A stretch of 27,684 nt of DNA from Rhodobacteraceae bacterium UBA3069 (GCA_002366795.1 DFBX01000086.1:24108-51791); one strand, 5' to 3'; positions 8,838 to 16,203 are shown, counted from the first letter of the stretch. The notes: generated by a model not told the origin, from the sequence alone. Translations and numbers: made by a program.

Positions 8838-9755
8838 ATGCAGGCCCCCGACGATTTCGACCCAAAGATTGACCTGGCTGAACAGCTGGCCCCCGGACTG
8901 CGCCGGATCGTGGCGCCGAACCCTTCGCCCATGACCTATCGCGGCACCAATACCTATCTGTTGGGCACGCGCGGGCTGGCGGTGATCGACCCCGGCCCTG
9001 ACAGTCCCGCCCATTTGCAGGCAATTCTGGATGCCGTCGAAACAGCGCAGCAGATCACGCATATCCTTGTCACCCATGCCCACCTGGACCACTCGCCACT
9101 GGCCGCCGCCCTGTCGGATGCCACCGGAGCGCCGGTGCTGGCCTACGGCGATGCCATGGCCGGGCGCAGCGCGGTGATGACGAAACTGGCCGCCGAAGGG
9201 CTGGCCGGCGGCGGCGAAGGCGTGGATGCCGAATTCGCCCCGGATGTCGCATTGGCCGATGGTGCGGTGGTCACCGGCGACGGATGGGAGGTCACGGCCC
9301 TGTGGACCCCCGGCCATTTCGGCAATCACCTTGCGTTCCAATGGGGCGACGCTGTGTTCACGGGCGACCTGGTGATGGGCTGGGCCTCGTCGCTGGTATC
9401 GCCCCCCGATGGCGACCTGACCGATTTCATGGCCTCCTGTGAAAAGCTGCGCGCCCTGCCCGCGCGCGTATTCCACGCAGGGCACGGTGCCCCCGTGCTG
9501 GACCCTCATGCGCGGCTCGACTGGCTGATTGCCCACCGCAAGACGCGCGAAGCCGCCATCCTTGAAGCCCTGCGCCACCGCCACGAGACCGCGCACGAGC
9601 TGGCGCAACGCATCTACACCGACACCCCGCCACCCCTGCTGCCCGCGGCCGAGCGCAACGTCTTTGCCCATCTCGTTGATCTACATGGCAAAAACCTTGT
9701 GCAACCCGATGGAGCCCTCAGCACCAAGGCACGTTTTGCCCTTGTTTCCGGCTAG
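8838..9755 (+). CDS. MBL-fold metallo-hydrolase, LACTB2-like (305 aa)
   Basis: The metallo-beta-lactamase fold is shown by HAHLDH at 80-85 (HxHxDH), a downstream histidine in TPGHFGNHLAF, the metal-bridging aspartate in FTGDLVMGW and the last histidine in FHAGHGAP. Two zinc ions are expected. The C-terminal 60 residues (HRKTREAAILEAL onward) look like the winged-helix tail of LACTB2-like and related hydrolases. The substrate cannot be told; nuclease or thioester hydrolase are both possible. The start at 8838 has AAGGA upstream and begins the first conserved region. The frame stays open far upstream through the antisense of the kinase, but that extension is not coding. Confidence 0.9.
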   Translation: MQAPDDFDPKIDLAEQLAPGLRRIVAPNPSPMTYRGTNTYLLGTRGLAVIDPGPDSPAHLQAILDAVETAQQITHILVTHAHLDHSPLAAALSDATGAPVLAYGDAMAGRSAVMTKLAAEGLAGGGEGVDAEFAPDVALADGAVVTGDGWEVTALWTPGHFGNHLAFQWGDAVFTGDLVMGWASSLVSPPDGDLTDFMASCEKLRALPARVFHAGHGAPVLDPHARLDWLIAHRKTREAAILEALRHRHETAHELAQRIYTDTPPPLLPAAERNVFAHLVDLHGKNLVQPDGALSTKARFALVSG

Positions 9756-9790
9756 ATGAAACTTTTGCGAAAAAATCTGCGAAAACCCTC

Positions 9791-9819
9791 TGGACGCCGC
9801 AAAACACTCTCGTTATATC
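9791..9819 (+). promoter_or_regulatory. Candidate promoter of tRNA-Asn
   Basis: TGGACG at 9791-9796 and TATATC at 9814-9819 are spaced 17 bp, with the tRNA beginning 12 bp later. The AT-rich -10 stands out in GC-rich surroundings. Confidence 0.55.
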
Positions 9820-9830
9820 ACCCCTCGTGT

Positions 9831-9905
9831 TCCGGCGTAGCTCAGCGGTAGAGCAGTTGACTGTTAATCAATTGGTCGTAGGTTCGATCCCTACCGCCGG
9901 AGCCA
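9831..9905 (+). tRNA. tRNA-Asn (GTT), integration target
   Basis: A complete cloverleaf is visible. The acceptor stem TCCGGCG pairs with CGCCGGA, the anticodon stem GTTGA/TCAAT carries the loop CTGTTAA with anticodon GTT, the T-arm is GTAGG/CCTAC with TTCGATC, and CCA is encoded at 9903-9905. From 9861 onward the 3' half is shared with the far end of the mobile element, so the present 3' half was delivered by the element and restores an intact gene. Confidence 0.97.
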
Positions 9906-9907
9906 AA
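9861..9907 (+). other. attL: left copy of the 47-bp integration repeat
   Basis: Identical to 25051-25097. It begins exactly at the first base of the anticodon loop and runs 2 bp past the CCA end. Tyrosine integrases often cross over in the anticodon loop using the anticodon stem as core binding sites. Confidence 0.93.
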
Positions 9908-9931
9908 ATATCTCTTAGAGATCAATGGCAT

Positions 9932-9966
9932 AAAGGCCGCTCACATGAGCGGCCTTTGTCGTTTTT
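9932..9966 (+). terminator. Terminator just inside attL
   Basis: An 11-bp perfect stem (AAAGGCCGCTC at 9932-9942 with GAGCGGCCTTT at 9947-9957), a 4-base loop and a T-rich tail. It would end tRNA-Asn transcription and insulate the element. The opposite strand is also usable for the minus-strand small genes. Confidence 0.75.
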
Positions 9967-9972
9967 ATGCTG

Positions 9973-9994
9973 CTATTCAACAACTATTCAACAA
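9973..9994. repeat. Tandem 11-bp motif near attL (candidate integrase arm sites)
   Basis: Two perfect back-to-back copies of CTATTCAACAA occupy 9973-9983 and 9984-9994. The same motif recurs near attR and in the middle of the element. Arm-type binding sites for integrase or excisionase are the likely meaning. Confidence 0.7.
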
Positions 9995-10195
9995 TCATGT
10001 AGCGTCGACCGTCCTGCGCGCAACAGTCAGTTCTTCGAGCAGGTTCTCGAGAATGGGCCCATGCGCAGCAAGCATTAGCCATGCCGGGATGTGCCAGTCG
10101 AGGAAGCAGAGATCGCCCTCTTGGATCGAGAAACAGTCAGGCCGAGACTCAGCGGAGATGCGAATTGCGGCGGCAAATGCCCGTTCTCTATTCAT
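9995..10195 (-). CDS. Small hypothetical protein (66 aa), coupled to the upstream gene
   Basis: I do not recognise this protein. It is a 66-residue protein with two cysteines and a hydrophobic central segment (IPAWLMLAAHGPILENLLEEL). Its ATG overlaps the stop of the preceding 92-aa gene in an ATGA arrangement, which implies translational coupling and is the main support for it being real. Its stop codon abuts the tandem 11-bp repeats near attL. A two-component small-protein pair such as toxin-antitoxin is possible only by arrangement; nothing in the sequence proves it. Confidence 0.55.
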   Translation of the reverse strand: MNRERAFAAAIRISAESRPDCFSIQEGDLCFLDWHIPAWLMLAAHGPILENLLEELTVARRTVDAT

Positions 10196-10470
10196 GCCGC
10201 TTCCTCCAACTTGAGTTCGTCTGCCGCGTCGAACCAGACTCGCTGCAAGGCACGCAATTCTTTTGCGAGATTCTCAACAGTCGAGACAGAAAAACCGAAT
10301 TCTTTGTCTGCCATCAGAATTGCGAGGACCGCGCGTTCGTCGTCAATCAACGGATTCAAGCGCTGACCTCGAACGATGACACTGCCAGCTTCAAAGCAGA
10401 CGTCTGTCTCATCGACTTCAGTCGTCAAGATCGCAAGTGCACGGGTTAGATTTTTGTCGTGGTTAGTCAT
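10192..10470 (-). CDS. Small hypothetical acidic protein (92 aa)
   Basis: I do not recognise this protein. A strong ribosome site, AAAGGAG, lies nine bases before the ATG at 10470, so translation is well supported. It is acidic and largely helical, with a segment VSTVENLAKELRALQRVWFDAADELKLEE that could be an amphipathic or coiled-coil helix. It is the first gene of a coupled pair with the 66-aa gene (ATGA overlap). It is divergent from the 185-aa gene across 80 bp, which must hold both promoters. Confidence 0.68.
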   Translation of the reverse strand: MTNHDKNLTRALAILTTEVDETDVCFEAGSVIVRGQRLNPLIDDERAVLAILMADKEFGFSVSTVENLAKELRALQRVWFDAADELKLEEAA

Positions 10471-10550
10471 TAGATTGGCTCCTTTGTTGTGCCATTAAGT
10501 CGCCACCTTCGTGATTGAAGATGACTTGAGACAAACCTACGAGGAACCGC

Positions 10551-11108
10551 ATGTCAGATCGTGTCTGCCAAGATGGCTGCGAGGCATACAGATTGTTCGG
10601 AACGCCGGGAGAGATCGAAGTTGACTCGATGGAATTCGAGCTTTCCGAGATGTCAACTGGGATCACGGCATGGCGCACTATTGCGCACGCACTGGAAAGC
10701 GGTACGCCCTTCCCACCGTGGGTCCGTTCATACCTTGAGCATGTCGCCTCAGGTATCGAGGATTGGGCGATGCTGAACGGGCATCCCGGCGAGTTGAAAG
10801 ATATCCTGCATCTGCACGGGAAGCGGAAGTATCAAGACGACCGACGCGACCCGCGATATGTCTTTGATGCTATCTGCCAACTGCGCGGGCATAACCCGAA
10901 GGCGTCGGTCAAAAGCCTCGTCCAAGAGTTCATCCGGCAGGACCCAAAACTCGGCTACGGCGAAGAAGCGATCAGGCAGAAGTATTACGAAGGCAAGAAG
11001 CTTGCGGAGACCGGGCAGGATTACAAGGGCCGAGACCGGAAACGGGATGTCCAATCTGCTCCTATGGTCAGCACGTCGGGCGACGAAGAAGAAGCAAGCG
11101 ACTTCTGA
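10551..11108 (+). CDS. Hypothetical protein (185 aa) of the element's left arm
   Basis: I do not recognise this protein. The ATG at 10551 follows ACGAGGAACCGC, a fair ribosome site. The N-terminal part has two close cysteines (C6 and C10). The middle is rich in Trp and aromatic residues (TAWRTIAH, PPWVRSYLEHV, IEDWAML). The C-terminal half is basic and helical, with a repeat-like segment around DPRYVFDAICQLRG and LVQEFIRQDPKLGYGEEAIRQKYYEGKKL that could bind DNA, and ends in an acidic tail. It is convergent with the four-helix membrane gene, 16 bp apart. A regulator or helper-interaction protein is possible but not shown. Confidence 0.72.
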   Translation: MSDRVCQDGCEAYRLFGTPGEIEVDSMEFELSEMSTGITAWRTIAHALESGTPFPPWVRSYLEHVASGIEDWAMLNGHPGELKDILHLHGKRKYQDDRRDPRYVFDAICQLRGHNPKASVKSLVQEFIRQDPKLGYGEEAIRQKYYEGKKLAETGQDYKGRDRKRDVQSAPMVSTSGDEEEASDF

Positions 11109-11124
11109 GAGCCGGCCACCTTAT

Positions 11125-12000
11125 TCAGAATCCACAGATCTCTTTCGTAACCGCAACCGTGCCGATCTCACTTCCATCCAGACGAAGGTAGAGATGTTCG
11201 AGTGTTATGCCGTTCTGAATGAATGGAGTCAGCGGCTCGAAGTTGCAATTCTGCTGGATCAGTCCAGTCACTGCGGAGTCGTTCAACTGCGTTTGGTTAC
11301 CTGACACCTCGTAGACGTAGCGAAGCACTGAACCGTCGGGCTCCACGCGGACAAGTGTCGTCAACTCGTCAATTGCCATTGGCGTCTCAACACCAGCCGC
11401 AAGTGCGACAACTGCGACAGCTGGATCTGCGTCATAGGGAACCAAGTCACCGGATGAGAGCAGTTCCTCAGCGGCCATCTCCGACTGGACGGTCAATGCT
11501 ACGCCTGCAAGGAAGATCACGAAACCCGACACGACACCCAAGCCGCCGGATAGAAGTGGGATTGTCGGTACGCGGTTCGCTGAAACTTCATTCTTTGATG
11601 GCGTCAGCAGGAGCCAGAAGTTTGCGATTGGGATGAACGCAAGTGCTGCCATCCGCGGATGGCCGTATGCGTCGCGTGAACGCGATTTGGCGATCCGCGC
11701 GATGAAGAACCCACCTATCAGTGGAACGGCCAGAGTCGCCGCTACAAGCACCCAGAAATACCCGCCGCTCATCGCGGGTACCATGAAAGGCACCGAGGCA
11801 TAACTCACGACACCAGAGGCTAAGATCACGAGGCAAGAGAAAGCGAAATACGGCGCGCGCAGCAATTCAGCGTTTGACCGCCCAGTCAAGCCGCCTGCCA
11901 GTCCACCGAGGATTGTGAGGGCGTAGTTCAGCGTCCGCAATTCGTCTTCGCTCATCTGAGCGTATTGGTAAGCAAGTTCTTCCAACGCACGGTGTCCCAA
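11125..12000 (-). CDS. Four-helix membrane protein with extracytoplasmic C-terminal domain (291 aa)
   Basis: I do not recognise a family. Hydrophobic segments lie at about residues 50-68, 81-103, 117-134 and 149-171. They are preceded by an acidic helical N-terminus (ALEELAYQYAQMSEDEL) and followed by about 120 soluble residues with two cysteines, C251 and C289 by approximate count. With four helices the soluble part would be on the same side as the N-terminus. The upstream start is TTG at 12000 after a run of A and has no clear ribosome site; ATG at residue 16 is an alternative. It is divergent from another membrane gene at 12100. Position in a satellite's cargo region suggests superinfection exclusion or another host-benefit role, which is inference. 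Confidence 0.7.
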   Translation of the reverse strand: MGHRALEELAYQYAQMSEDELRTLNYALTILGGLAGGLTGRSNAELLRAPYFAFSCLVILASGVVSYASVPFMVPAMSGGYFWVLVAATLAVPLIGGFFIARIAKSRSRDAYGHPRMAALAFIPIANFWLLLTPSKNEVSANRVPTIPLLSGGLGVVSGFVIFLAGVALTVQSEMAAEELLSSGDLVPYDADPAVAVVALAAGVETPMAIDELTTLVRVEPDGSVLRYVYEVSGNQTQLNDSAVTGLIQQNCNFEPLTPFIQNGITLEHLYLRLDGSEIGTVAVTKEICGF

Positions 12001-12099
12001 TGTTTTTTTTCACTATCACAGGCGCGGTGACTTTGTTCAAGGATTGCAGAACAACCGGTGGCTGTGCTCTAGTTTGATAGTCGCCAAAGGAGGAAAAAG

Positions 12100-12540
12100 A
12101 TGGCCGAAGAAGAGCAAGAAGAAAAGAAGAAAAATTGGTTTTGGCCGAAGCTGGACGACGAGGCGTCGGCAGTTGATGCCGCGAAGTCGGGTGCCGTGGG
12201 CGGCGGCATGCTGGTTCTCGGCCTGCTGCTCCCAATTGCGTTCTACGTCTTCTCAGGTGATCCGGTCGTCTACGACTACGAGACGTCGGGTGGTTTCTAC
12301 CTTTCGCAAGGCATCCAGATTTTGGTTGCCGCTCTGCTGACGTGGCGCGTTTGGGTGCAAAAAGGTTTTGTGGCAGCTATACTTCTCTTCGCTTGGGTGG
12401 CTATTGAGGTGAGTCTGAAACTCACGACTGGTCAACTCAATCCCGGTTGGATGATTGCGTGGTTCTTCGCACTGCTGTCTTTGCTGCACTCGATCCGAGG
12501 TCATTGGAAGCTACGGTCCCTACGCAGAGCGCCCGCGTAA
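12100..12540 (+). CDS. Small four-helix membrane protein (146 aa)
   Basis: The ribosome site is strong (AAAGGAGG about eight bases before the ATG). A highly charged cytoplasmic N-terminus (EEEQEEKKKNW) is followed by four hydrophobic segments at about residues 32-51, 68-85, 88-107 and 116-133, and a basic C-terminus (HWKLRSLRRAPA). I do not recognise a family. It is transcribed away from the 291-aa membrane protein, with about 100 bp of shared upstream DNA. Its strand is opposite to the packaging operon it faces, as is typical of independently expressed cargo genes. Confidence 0.82.
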   Translation: MAEEEQEEKKKNWFWPKLDDEASAVDAAKSGAVGGGMLVLGLLLPIAFYVFSGDPVVYDYETSGGFYLSQGIQILVAALLTWRVWVQKGFVAAILLFAWVAIEVSLKLTTGQLNPGWMIAWFFALLSLLHSIRGHWKLRSLRRAPA

Positions 12541-12588
12541 CGCGCGCTATCGTTCAGCGGGTACACTTACATCGATAAACCGTCGAAA

Positions 12589-12615
12589 CCGCAGCATTGC
12601 GTGGATTCGCTGCGG
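12589..12615. terminator. Hairpin between convergent membrane and terminase genes
   Basis: CCGCAGC (12589-12595) pairs with GCTGCGG (12609-12615) over a 13-base loop. It stands between the stop at 12540 and the stop of the terminase nuclease gene at 12684. No T-run follows, so terminator function is uncertain. Confidence 0.35.
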
Positions 12616-12683
12616 CTCTCGTGCATTTCCTTGGGTCGATGGGGGCACGACATTCACGAGCGCGACGAGAGCGCAGGTGTTTC

Positions 12684-13394
12684 CTACCAAAATCCGCGCA
12701 ACGGGGTCTCACCCACATGTGCACCAATGGTCCGATGATCGGACAGCCAATAGGCCAGTGCGGCGGCAATCGCGGCATCTGAGTGTGAAAAGTCAGTGCC
12801 GCCGTCGATGCGCATCCTGCCCGCCGCCGTGATGTCCGCCTCGAATGACTCGAGTTCCTGTCGCAGTTCATCACGCAAAGGAAAGTCACCCACTTTGAGT
12901 TCGCCCGTGTGCAATGCAGAATTGAGCATCGACAACAAGCGCACCTTGCCAACTGAGTTGTAGGTCTGGGCGCGCTCTTTGTGTTCGCTTTCGTTCTCGC
13001 CGCCCGTGATCGTAACGCGGGTGTGCTGAACCGCACGGTCGTTCAGAAGGTCGCAGTAAGCCCTACCCGGTCCCCCTGCATCAACAGCAAGATAGGCACG
13101 ACCCGCAATGCTCGCGTCCAGCATCAGGTTGCGGGTGACCTGAGCGAGATCGGTGTAGGACATGTGTGGGATGTACTCGACGTTGACGATCTCACGCCGG
13201 CGCTTGCCCAGCTGCTGCCCTGTGTCGCACCATTCGGGGATACGCTCGTCGAGCAGTATACAGATCGCATTCTTGTCGCGCGCCTGCGCAATATCCTGAC
13301 CAACGAGGAAGCGACGGTATCCCTTTACGACCGCTACGGCGGGGTCTGGACATGGGAGGATCAAGTCCTCACCTTGTTGCACTAATTCCGTCAT
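12684..13394 (-). CDS. Terminase large subunit, separate nuclease protein (236 aa)
   Basis: The protein carries the RNase H-like nuclease domain of phage large terminases, which cuts concatemeric DNA during packaging. Its acidic metal-site residues are in the expected order: D34 in VGQDIAQARDKNAICIL, D105 in LAVDAGGPG, and D206 in DFSHSDAAIAAALAYWL. It lacks any ATPase motif; that part is the upstream gene, in another frame. The ATG at 13394 overlaps the end of the ATPase gene by 26 bp and has its own ribosome site (TTAGGA), so separate, coupled translation is likely. A frameshift fusing the two is the alternative. It is the last gene of the packaging operon. Confidence 0.85.
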   Translation of the reverse strand: MTELVQQGEDLILPCPDPAVAVVKGYRRFLVGQDIAQARDKNAICILLDERIPEWCDTGQQLGKRRREIVNVEYIPHMSYTDLAQVTRNLMLDASIAGRAYLAVDAGGPGRAYCDLLNDRAVQHTRVTITGGENESEHKERAQTYNSVGKVRLLSMLNSALHTGELKVGDFPLRDELRQELESFEADITAAGRMRIDGGTDFSHSDAAIAAALAYWLSDHRTIGAHVGETPLRGFW

Positions 13395-14172
13395 AGATAT
13401 TTCCTAACTTGAGTTGCGGTGTGTCGGTGAATGAGTTGGTGATGGTCTCAGGATCGAAAAACGGTTGACCTCGCCCCATCCACGCAAGGCCATGTTCCAC
13501 ATCGAACTCGAATTTGGACAATGTCTTGCGCTGCCGTTCGACGAGTTTCGCCATGCGGTCGATGTCGAGTGAGCAAGCACGGATACGTTCGACCTCGGGG
13601 TACATGCTGTGGTCGGTCCACATGTCATAAGCCTTGCCCGATTTGCCACCGGGTGTCGTGATCAAGATTGTCTTTGCGTTGTCCTCGGCAATGGCAAGCG
13701 TCGAGCCGTAGACGGCATCTGGGATGAAAGCCGCCTCGTCATAAATCAGAAGGCCGTTACGCACGCCGTATCCGCGTGCTTGCTCACCATCCTGGCCTGC
13801 GGGAACGCAGACGACCGCTGAGCCGTTCTTGAGGTGCATTTCGGTCATAGTGCGACGGCGCGTTTCGATGGGCAAAGCCATCGTCTCCCAAGTGTGCGCA
13901 ATCTTTGCGAACAGCAACTGGGACTGCGCCAGTGTCTTCGACAAGATGATGACTTGGTGATCGGGTTTTGCCAACTCCTGCCCTGCCATCACACCCACTG
14001 TCGTCGATTTGCCGATCCGACGAGACGCGAGAACCATGATGATGTCGCTGGCGGAATTCATAAGGCGACGTTGCCAATCGTCGGGTGGACCGCCAACGAC
14101 GCGTTCGAGCAGGCGCTCTGGTTCAACCCGCTCGTTCAGCGTTCGCAGGAATAGTCCTAGATCAGTCGACAT
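13369..14172 (-). CDS. Terminase large subunit, separate ATPase protein (267 aa)
   Basis: This is the DNA-translocating ATPase half of a phage large terminase, which docks on the portal and pumps DNA into the capsid. It shows a Walker A variant at residues 50-57 (SRRIGKST, K55), Walker B with catalytic glutamate LLIYDEA (D145, E146), and coupling motif TTPGG at 172-176. The chain ends at residue 267, just where the nuclease domain would begin in a one-piece TerL of about 500 residues; that domain is encoded by the next gene. Its start overlaps the end of the TerS-like gene by 11 bp. Confidence 0.9.
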   Translation of the reverse strand: MSTDLGLFLRTLNERVEPERLLERVVGGPPDDWQRRLMNSASDIIMVLASRRIGKSTTVGVMAGQELAKPDHQVIILSKTLAQSQLLFAKIAHTWETMALPIETRRRTMTEMHLKNGSAVVCVPAGQDGEQARGYGVRNGLLIYDEAAFIPDAVYGSTLAIAEDNAKTILITTPGGKSGKAYDMWTDHSMYPEVERIRACSLDIDRMAKLVERQRKTLSKFEFDVEHGLAWMGRGQPFFDPETITNSFTDTPQLKLGNIYDGISATR

Positions 14173-14779
14173 CTAGCGGAATCCGCTTTTCGGCGACGAT
14201 CTCCTGAAATCGTTCGAATGCCTGAGGCTGTTCCTGAAACAGAACCCAAAGCGCATCCATCAGCTTTGCGACGTCTGGGTGCTCGTTCAGTGACAACACG
14301 ATGGACGTTTTGTTCTTTAGGTTTGAATAAACCTTGAGAAGTGACTCGTAGGTGCGGGTCTGATCACGCAGCAGTTGCGACAGACCGGGCAGCAGGTCTT
14401 CGATGTCCCGCTCACCATCCGCGATACGCTGGTTCAGCGTGCGGTAGAGCTTTTTCTGCTCCGACAGCACGCCCATGATGCCGCCTTCGATCTTGTCTTG
14501 CGCGTCGTTGACTTCCTGATCAAGCGCGTCGGCGGACATCTGGTTTGCTTCGACGAGAACGATCTTCTCGACTTCATCCGTGATGAACCTTTTGCGAAAA
14601 CGCACAAGGCTCTCAATGTCTACGCCGCACCTTTTCGCAATGTCTTTGAACTGACGGCGACGCAGCACGCAGTCGGCAACAATCTCGGCAACGTCAGGGC
14701 GCTGGTAGATGACCGACTTGCGGCCATTACCTTCAATGGCTGGTAGCGCATTCTTGATGCGGGCCATGTCCATACTCAT
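14162..14779 (-). CDS. Terminase small-subunit-like protein (205 aa)
   Basis: A helix-turn-helix region at about residues 28-70 (RPDVAEIVADCVLRRRQFKDIAKRCGV) is followed by a long helical, coiled-coil-like oligomerisation segment and a short C-terminal tail. This is the layout of small terminase subunits, which form rings, recognise the packaging site and regulate TerL. The direct position before the TerL ATPase gene (11-bp overlap) is the main contextual support. The start ATG overlaps the stop of the 85-aa gene in ATGA. A specific packaging site for this protein would be expected in the element. Confidence 0.78.
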   Translation of the reverse strand: MSMDMARIKNALPAIEGNGRKSVIYQRPDVAEIVADCVLRRRQFKDIAKRCGVDIESLVRFRKRFITDEVEKIVLVEANQMSADALDQEVNDAQDKIEGGIMGVLSEQKKLYRTLNQRIADGERDIEDLLPGLSQLLRDQTRTYESLLKVYSNLKNKTSIVLSLNEHPDVAKLMDALWVLFQEQPQAFERFQEIVAEKRIPLDVD

Positions 14780-15033
14780 GCGCGTGCTGCCTCATATGTG
14801 CGACCGCACAGTTCGACGAGGTGCGGTGCCATCTTGCCGATCACGCGACGACCATCCGCCCCGTGCAGTTTGTGGGTGGCGATCTTTGCGATGAAGTCGG
14901 GTTCTTCGCTCTGATGTAGGCAGTCGAGAATGGTGTTGCGCCCGACCGTCACATCGAACGGGCGGACGTTGTGGTAGACAGTCGATAGGAAGTCGGATGC
15001 GACATAACCCGCGGCCTCGTGGAGAGTGTGCAT
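14776..15033 (-). CDS. Small hypothetical protein of the packaging operon (85 aa)
   Basis: I do not recognise this protein. The start at 15033 lies one base after the stop of the scaffold-like gene, and the stop overlaps the TerS-like start (ATGA), so it is clearly translated within the operon. The N-terminus HTLHEAAGYVASDFLSTVY and the remainder look like a small mixed alpha-helical domain with two cysteines. An upstream extension of the frame runs antisense-like through the scaffold gene and is rejected. A head-completion or packaging accessory role is possible by position only. Confidence 0.72.
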   Translation of the reverse strand: MHTLHEAAGYVASDFLSTVYHNVRPFDVTVGRNTILDCLHQSEEPDFIAKIATHKLHGADGRRVIGKMAPHLVELCGRTYEAARA

Positions 15034-15034
15034 A

Positions 15035-15394
15035 TCACGCCCCCCGATTGACACGCAGCGGAACACCCGCCTCGTCGGCCTGTGCGCGGGCGGCACGGTA
15101 CTTGCGCACGTCTCGGGCATCGTCCTTCGAAAGCACAATCTCGGTCGGCTTCGCGCCACCGCTGATCTGCTTTGACAGATTGGCCATCTGTTCTTCGAGC
15201 GATGTGTTGGATTCCTTCGATTTGTGCAATTTGCCGAGCAGTTCATCGTTCTTTTTCGCGATGCCTGCCAAACGTTCTTCGACCTTCGCGCCGATCTGTT
15301 CAAGAACGGTTTCGGCCAGCTTGGGTGTCATTTTCTCGACAAATGCGGTCATCATTTCGGCCTGCTTGTCGTCGGTATGGTTGTCGTCAGCCAT
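15035..15394 (-). CDS. Scaffold-like coiled-coil protein (119 aa)
   Basis: The N-terminal two thirds are charged heptad-like helix (VEKMTPKLAETVLEQ to SLEEQMANLSKQI). The C-terminus SKDDARDVRKYRAARAQA resembles the tail of short phage proteins found between portal and capsid genes, which I associate with scaffolding. A scaffold guides capsid shell assembly and normally acts with a major capsid protein, which is missing here. The ribosome site AAAGG precedes the ATG. It sits immediately upstream of the 85-aa gene and downstream of a terminator-like hairpin. A scaffold without a capsid gene would suggest remodelling of a helper capsid, as satellite proteins do; this is inference. Confidence 0.6.
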   Translation of the reverse strand: MADDNHTDDKQAEMMTAFVEKMTPKLAETVLEQIGAKVEERLAGIAKKNDELLGKLHKSKESNTSLEEQMANLSKQISGGAKPTEIVLSKDDARDVRKYRAARAQADEAGVPLRVNRGA

Positions 15395-15420
15395 TGGATT
15401 TTACCTTTCTCTAAGTAAAC

Positions 15421-15449
15421 AAAAAGACGGGCATCAAGTGACACCCGCC
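15421..15449 (-). terminator. Terminator-like hairpin inside the packaging operon
   Basis: Read on the minus strand, a 9-bp stem with wobble pairs (15449-15441 with 15434-15426) is followed by five T. An outer 7-bp repeat (GTAAACA 15415-15421, TGTTTAC 15453-15459) encloses it and can compete. It lies between the winged-helix gene and the scaffold-like gene and may set lower expression of the downstream genes. Confidence 0.6.
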
Positions 15450-15540
15450 TTCTGTTTACAAAGAGCCAGAAAATGGCGTCGCCCATCCGTGGAGCAACAA
15501 TAAGTCATTGGAAACAGACGCTAAAGACAAGAAGCAGGTA

Positions 15541-16203
15541 CTATGCTGCAATCACCCAAGTTGGACCTGATTTTTCTATCAAGCCGCGACTTTGCGCCCT
15601 TGCGAGACGTTGGCGGATAGCATCCTGACCGAGATCACCATCGAATGCGAACACGAGCTCCCGCATCGTTTTCGGGCCGCCGCGCAGCACATCGAGCAGT
15701 TGCACCTGCGACCGCTGCGTGGGTTGTGGGCCGAGGTCGGGTTCGGGTGCAAGCGCATCGAGTTCCTTCGCCTTCCACACCTCAAGGCAATCCGCGCGAA
15801 TGAACATGCCGCGACCCACGCGAACAATCAGTTCCATCCGCATCAGGTGTTGGAAACGCGCGGTGATTTGCGAATATCGAAGGCCCACCATATTCCCGAT
15901 GGTTTTCGAATTGAACGGCGTGCCGGGCAACACCTCATAGACTTCCAGCATCGTCCATTTCTTCTCGGGACGTTCGGGAGGATCGCAGATGTGCGCAATA
16001 TTGGCCTGCACGGATTCCTCGTCAAGGCCGAGCAGATCAAAATAGTGGCGGCGCATGTCAGCCCAACCGCCGCTCCTTTGGAACAGGAATTGGTGCGCCT
16101 CGTATTTGACTTCTTCCTCGTTCGATTGCAGGTCTTCAATGGCCAGCTTGACGGCAGCGAAAAGAAGCTCTTGTTCGGGCGATGCGACGCGGAGGGCGCT
16201 CAT
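15541..16203 (-). CDS. Winged-helix-containing protein of the packaging operon (220 aa)
   Basis: I do not recognise a named family. Residues 1-70 are helical. Two winged-helix-like segments follow: one around WTMLEVYEVLPGTPFNSKTIG and LRYSQITARFQHLMRMELIVRVGRGMF, and a second around LLDVLRGGPKTMRELVFAF and IRQRLARAQSRGLIEKSG. Both have the form of DNA-binding domains. The ATG directly follows the stop of the portal gene, so the two are co-translated. It occupies the place where a capsid protease or capsid gene would be expected in a phage, yet has no such features. DNA binding at the packaging site or regulation of the operon are plausible. Confidence 0.72.
   Translation of the reverse strand: MSALRVASPEQELLFAAVKLAIEDLQSNEEEVKYEAHQFLFQRSGGWADMRRHYFDLLGLDEESVQANIAHICDPPERPEKKWTMLEVYEVLPGTPFNSKTIGNMVGLRYSQITARFQHLMRMELIVRVGRGMFIRADCLEVWKAKELDALAPEPDLGPQPTQRSQVQLLDVLRGGPKTMRELVFAFDGDLGQDAIRQRLARAQSRGLIEKSGPTWVIAA

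Noticed and set aside
13369..13394. Terminase split as a simple frameshift mutation
   Set aside because: Not accepted as the first explanation because the second frame has an ATG and a well-placed ribosome site at the overlap, but it is not excluded and is listed as a finding.
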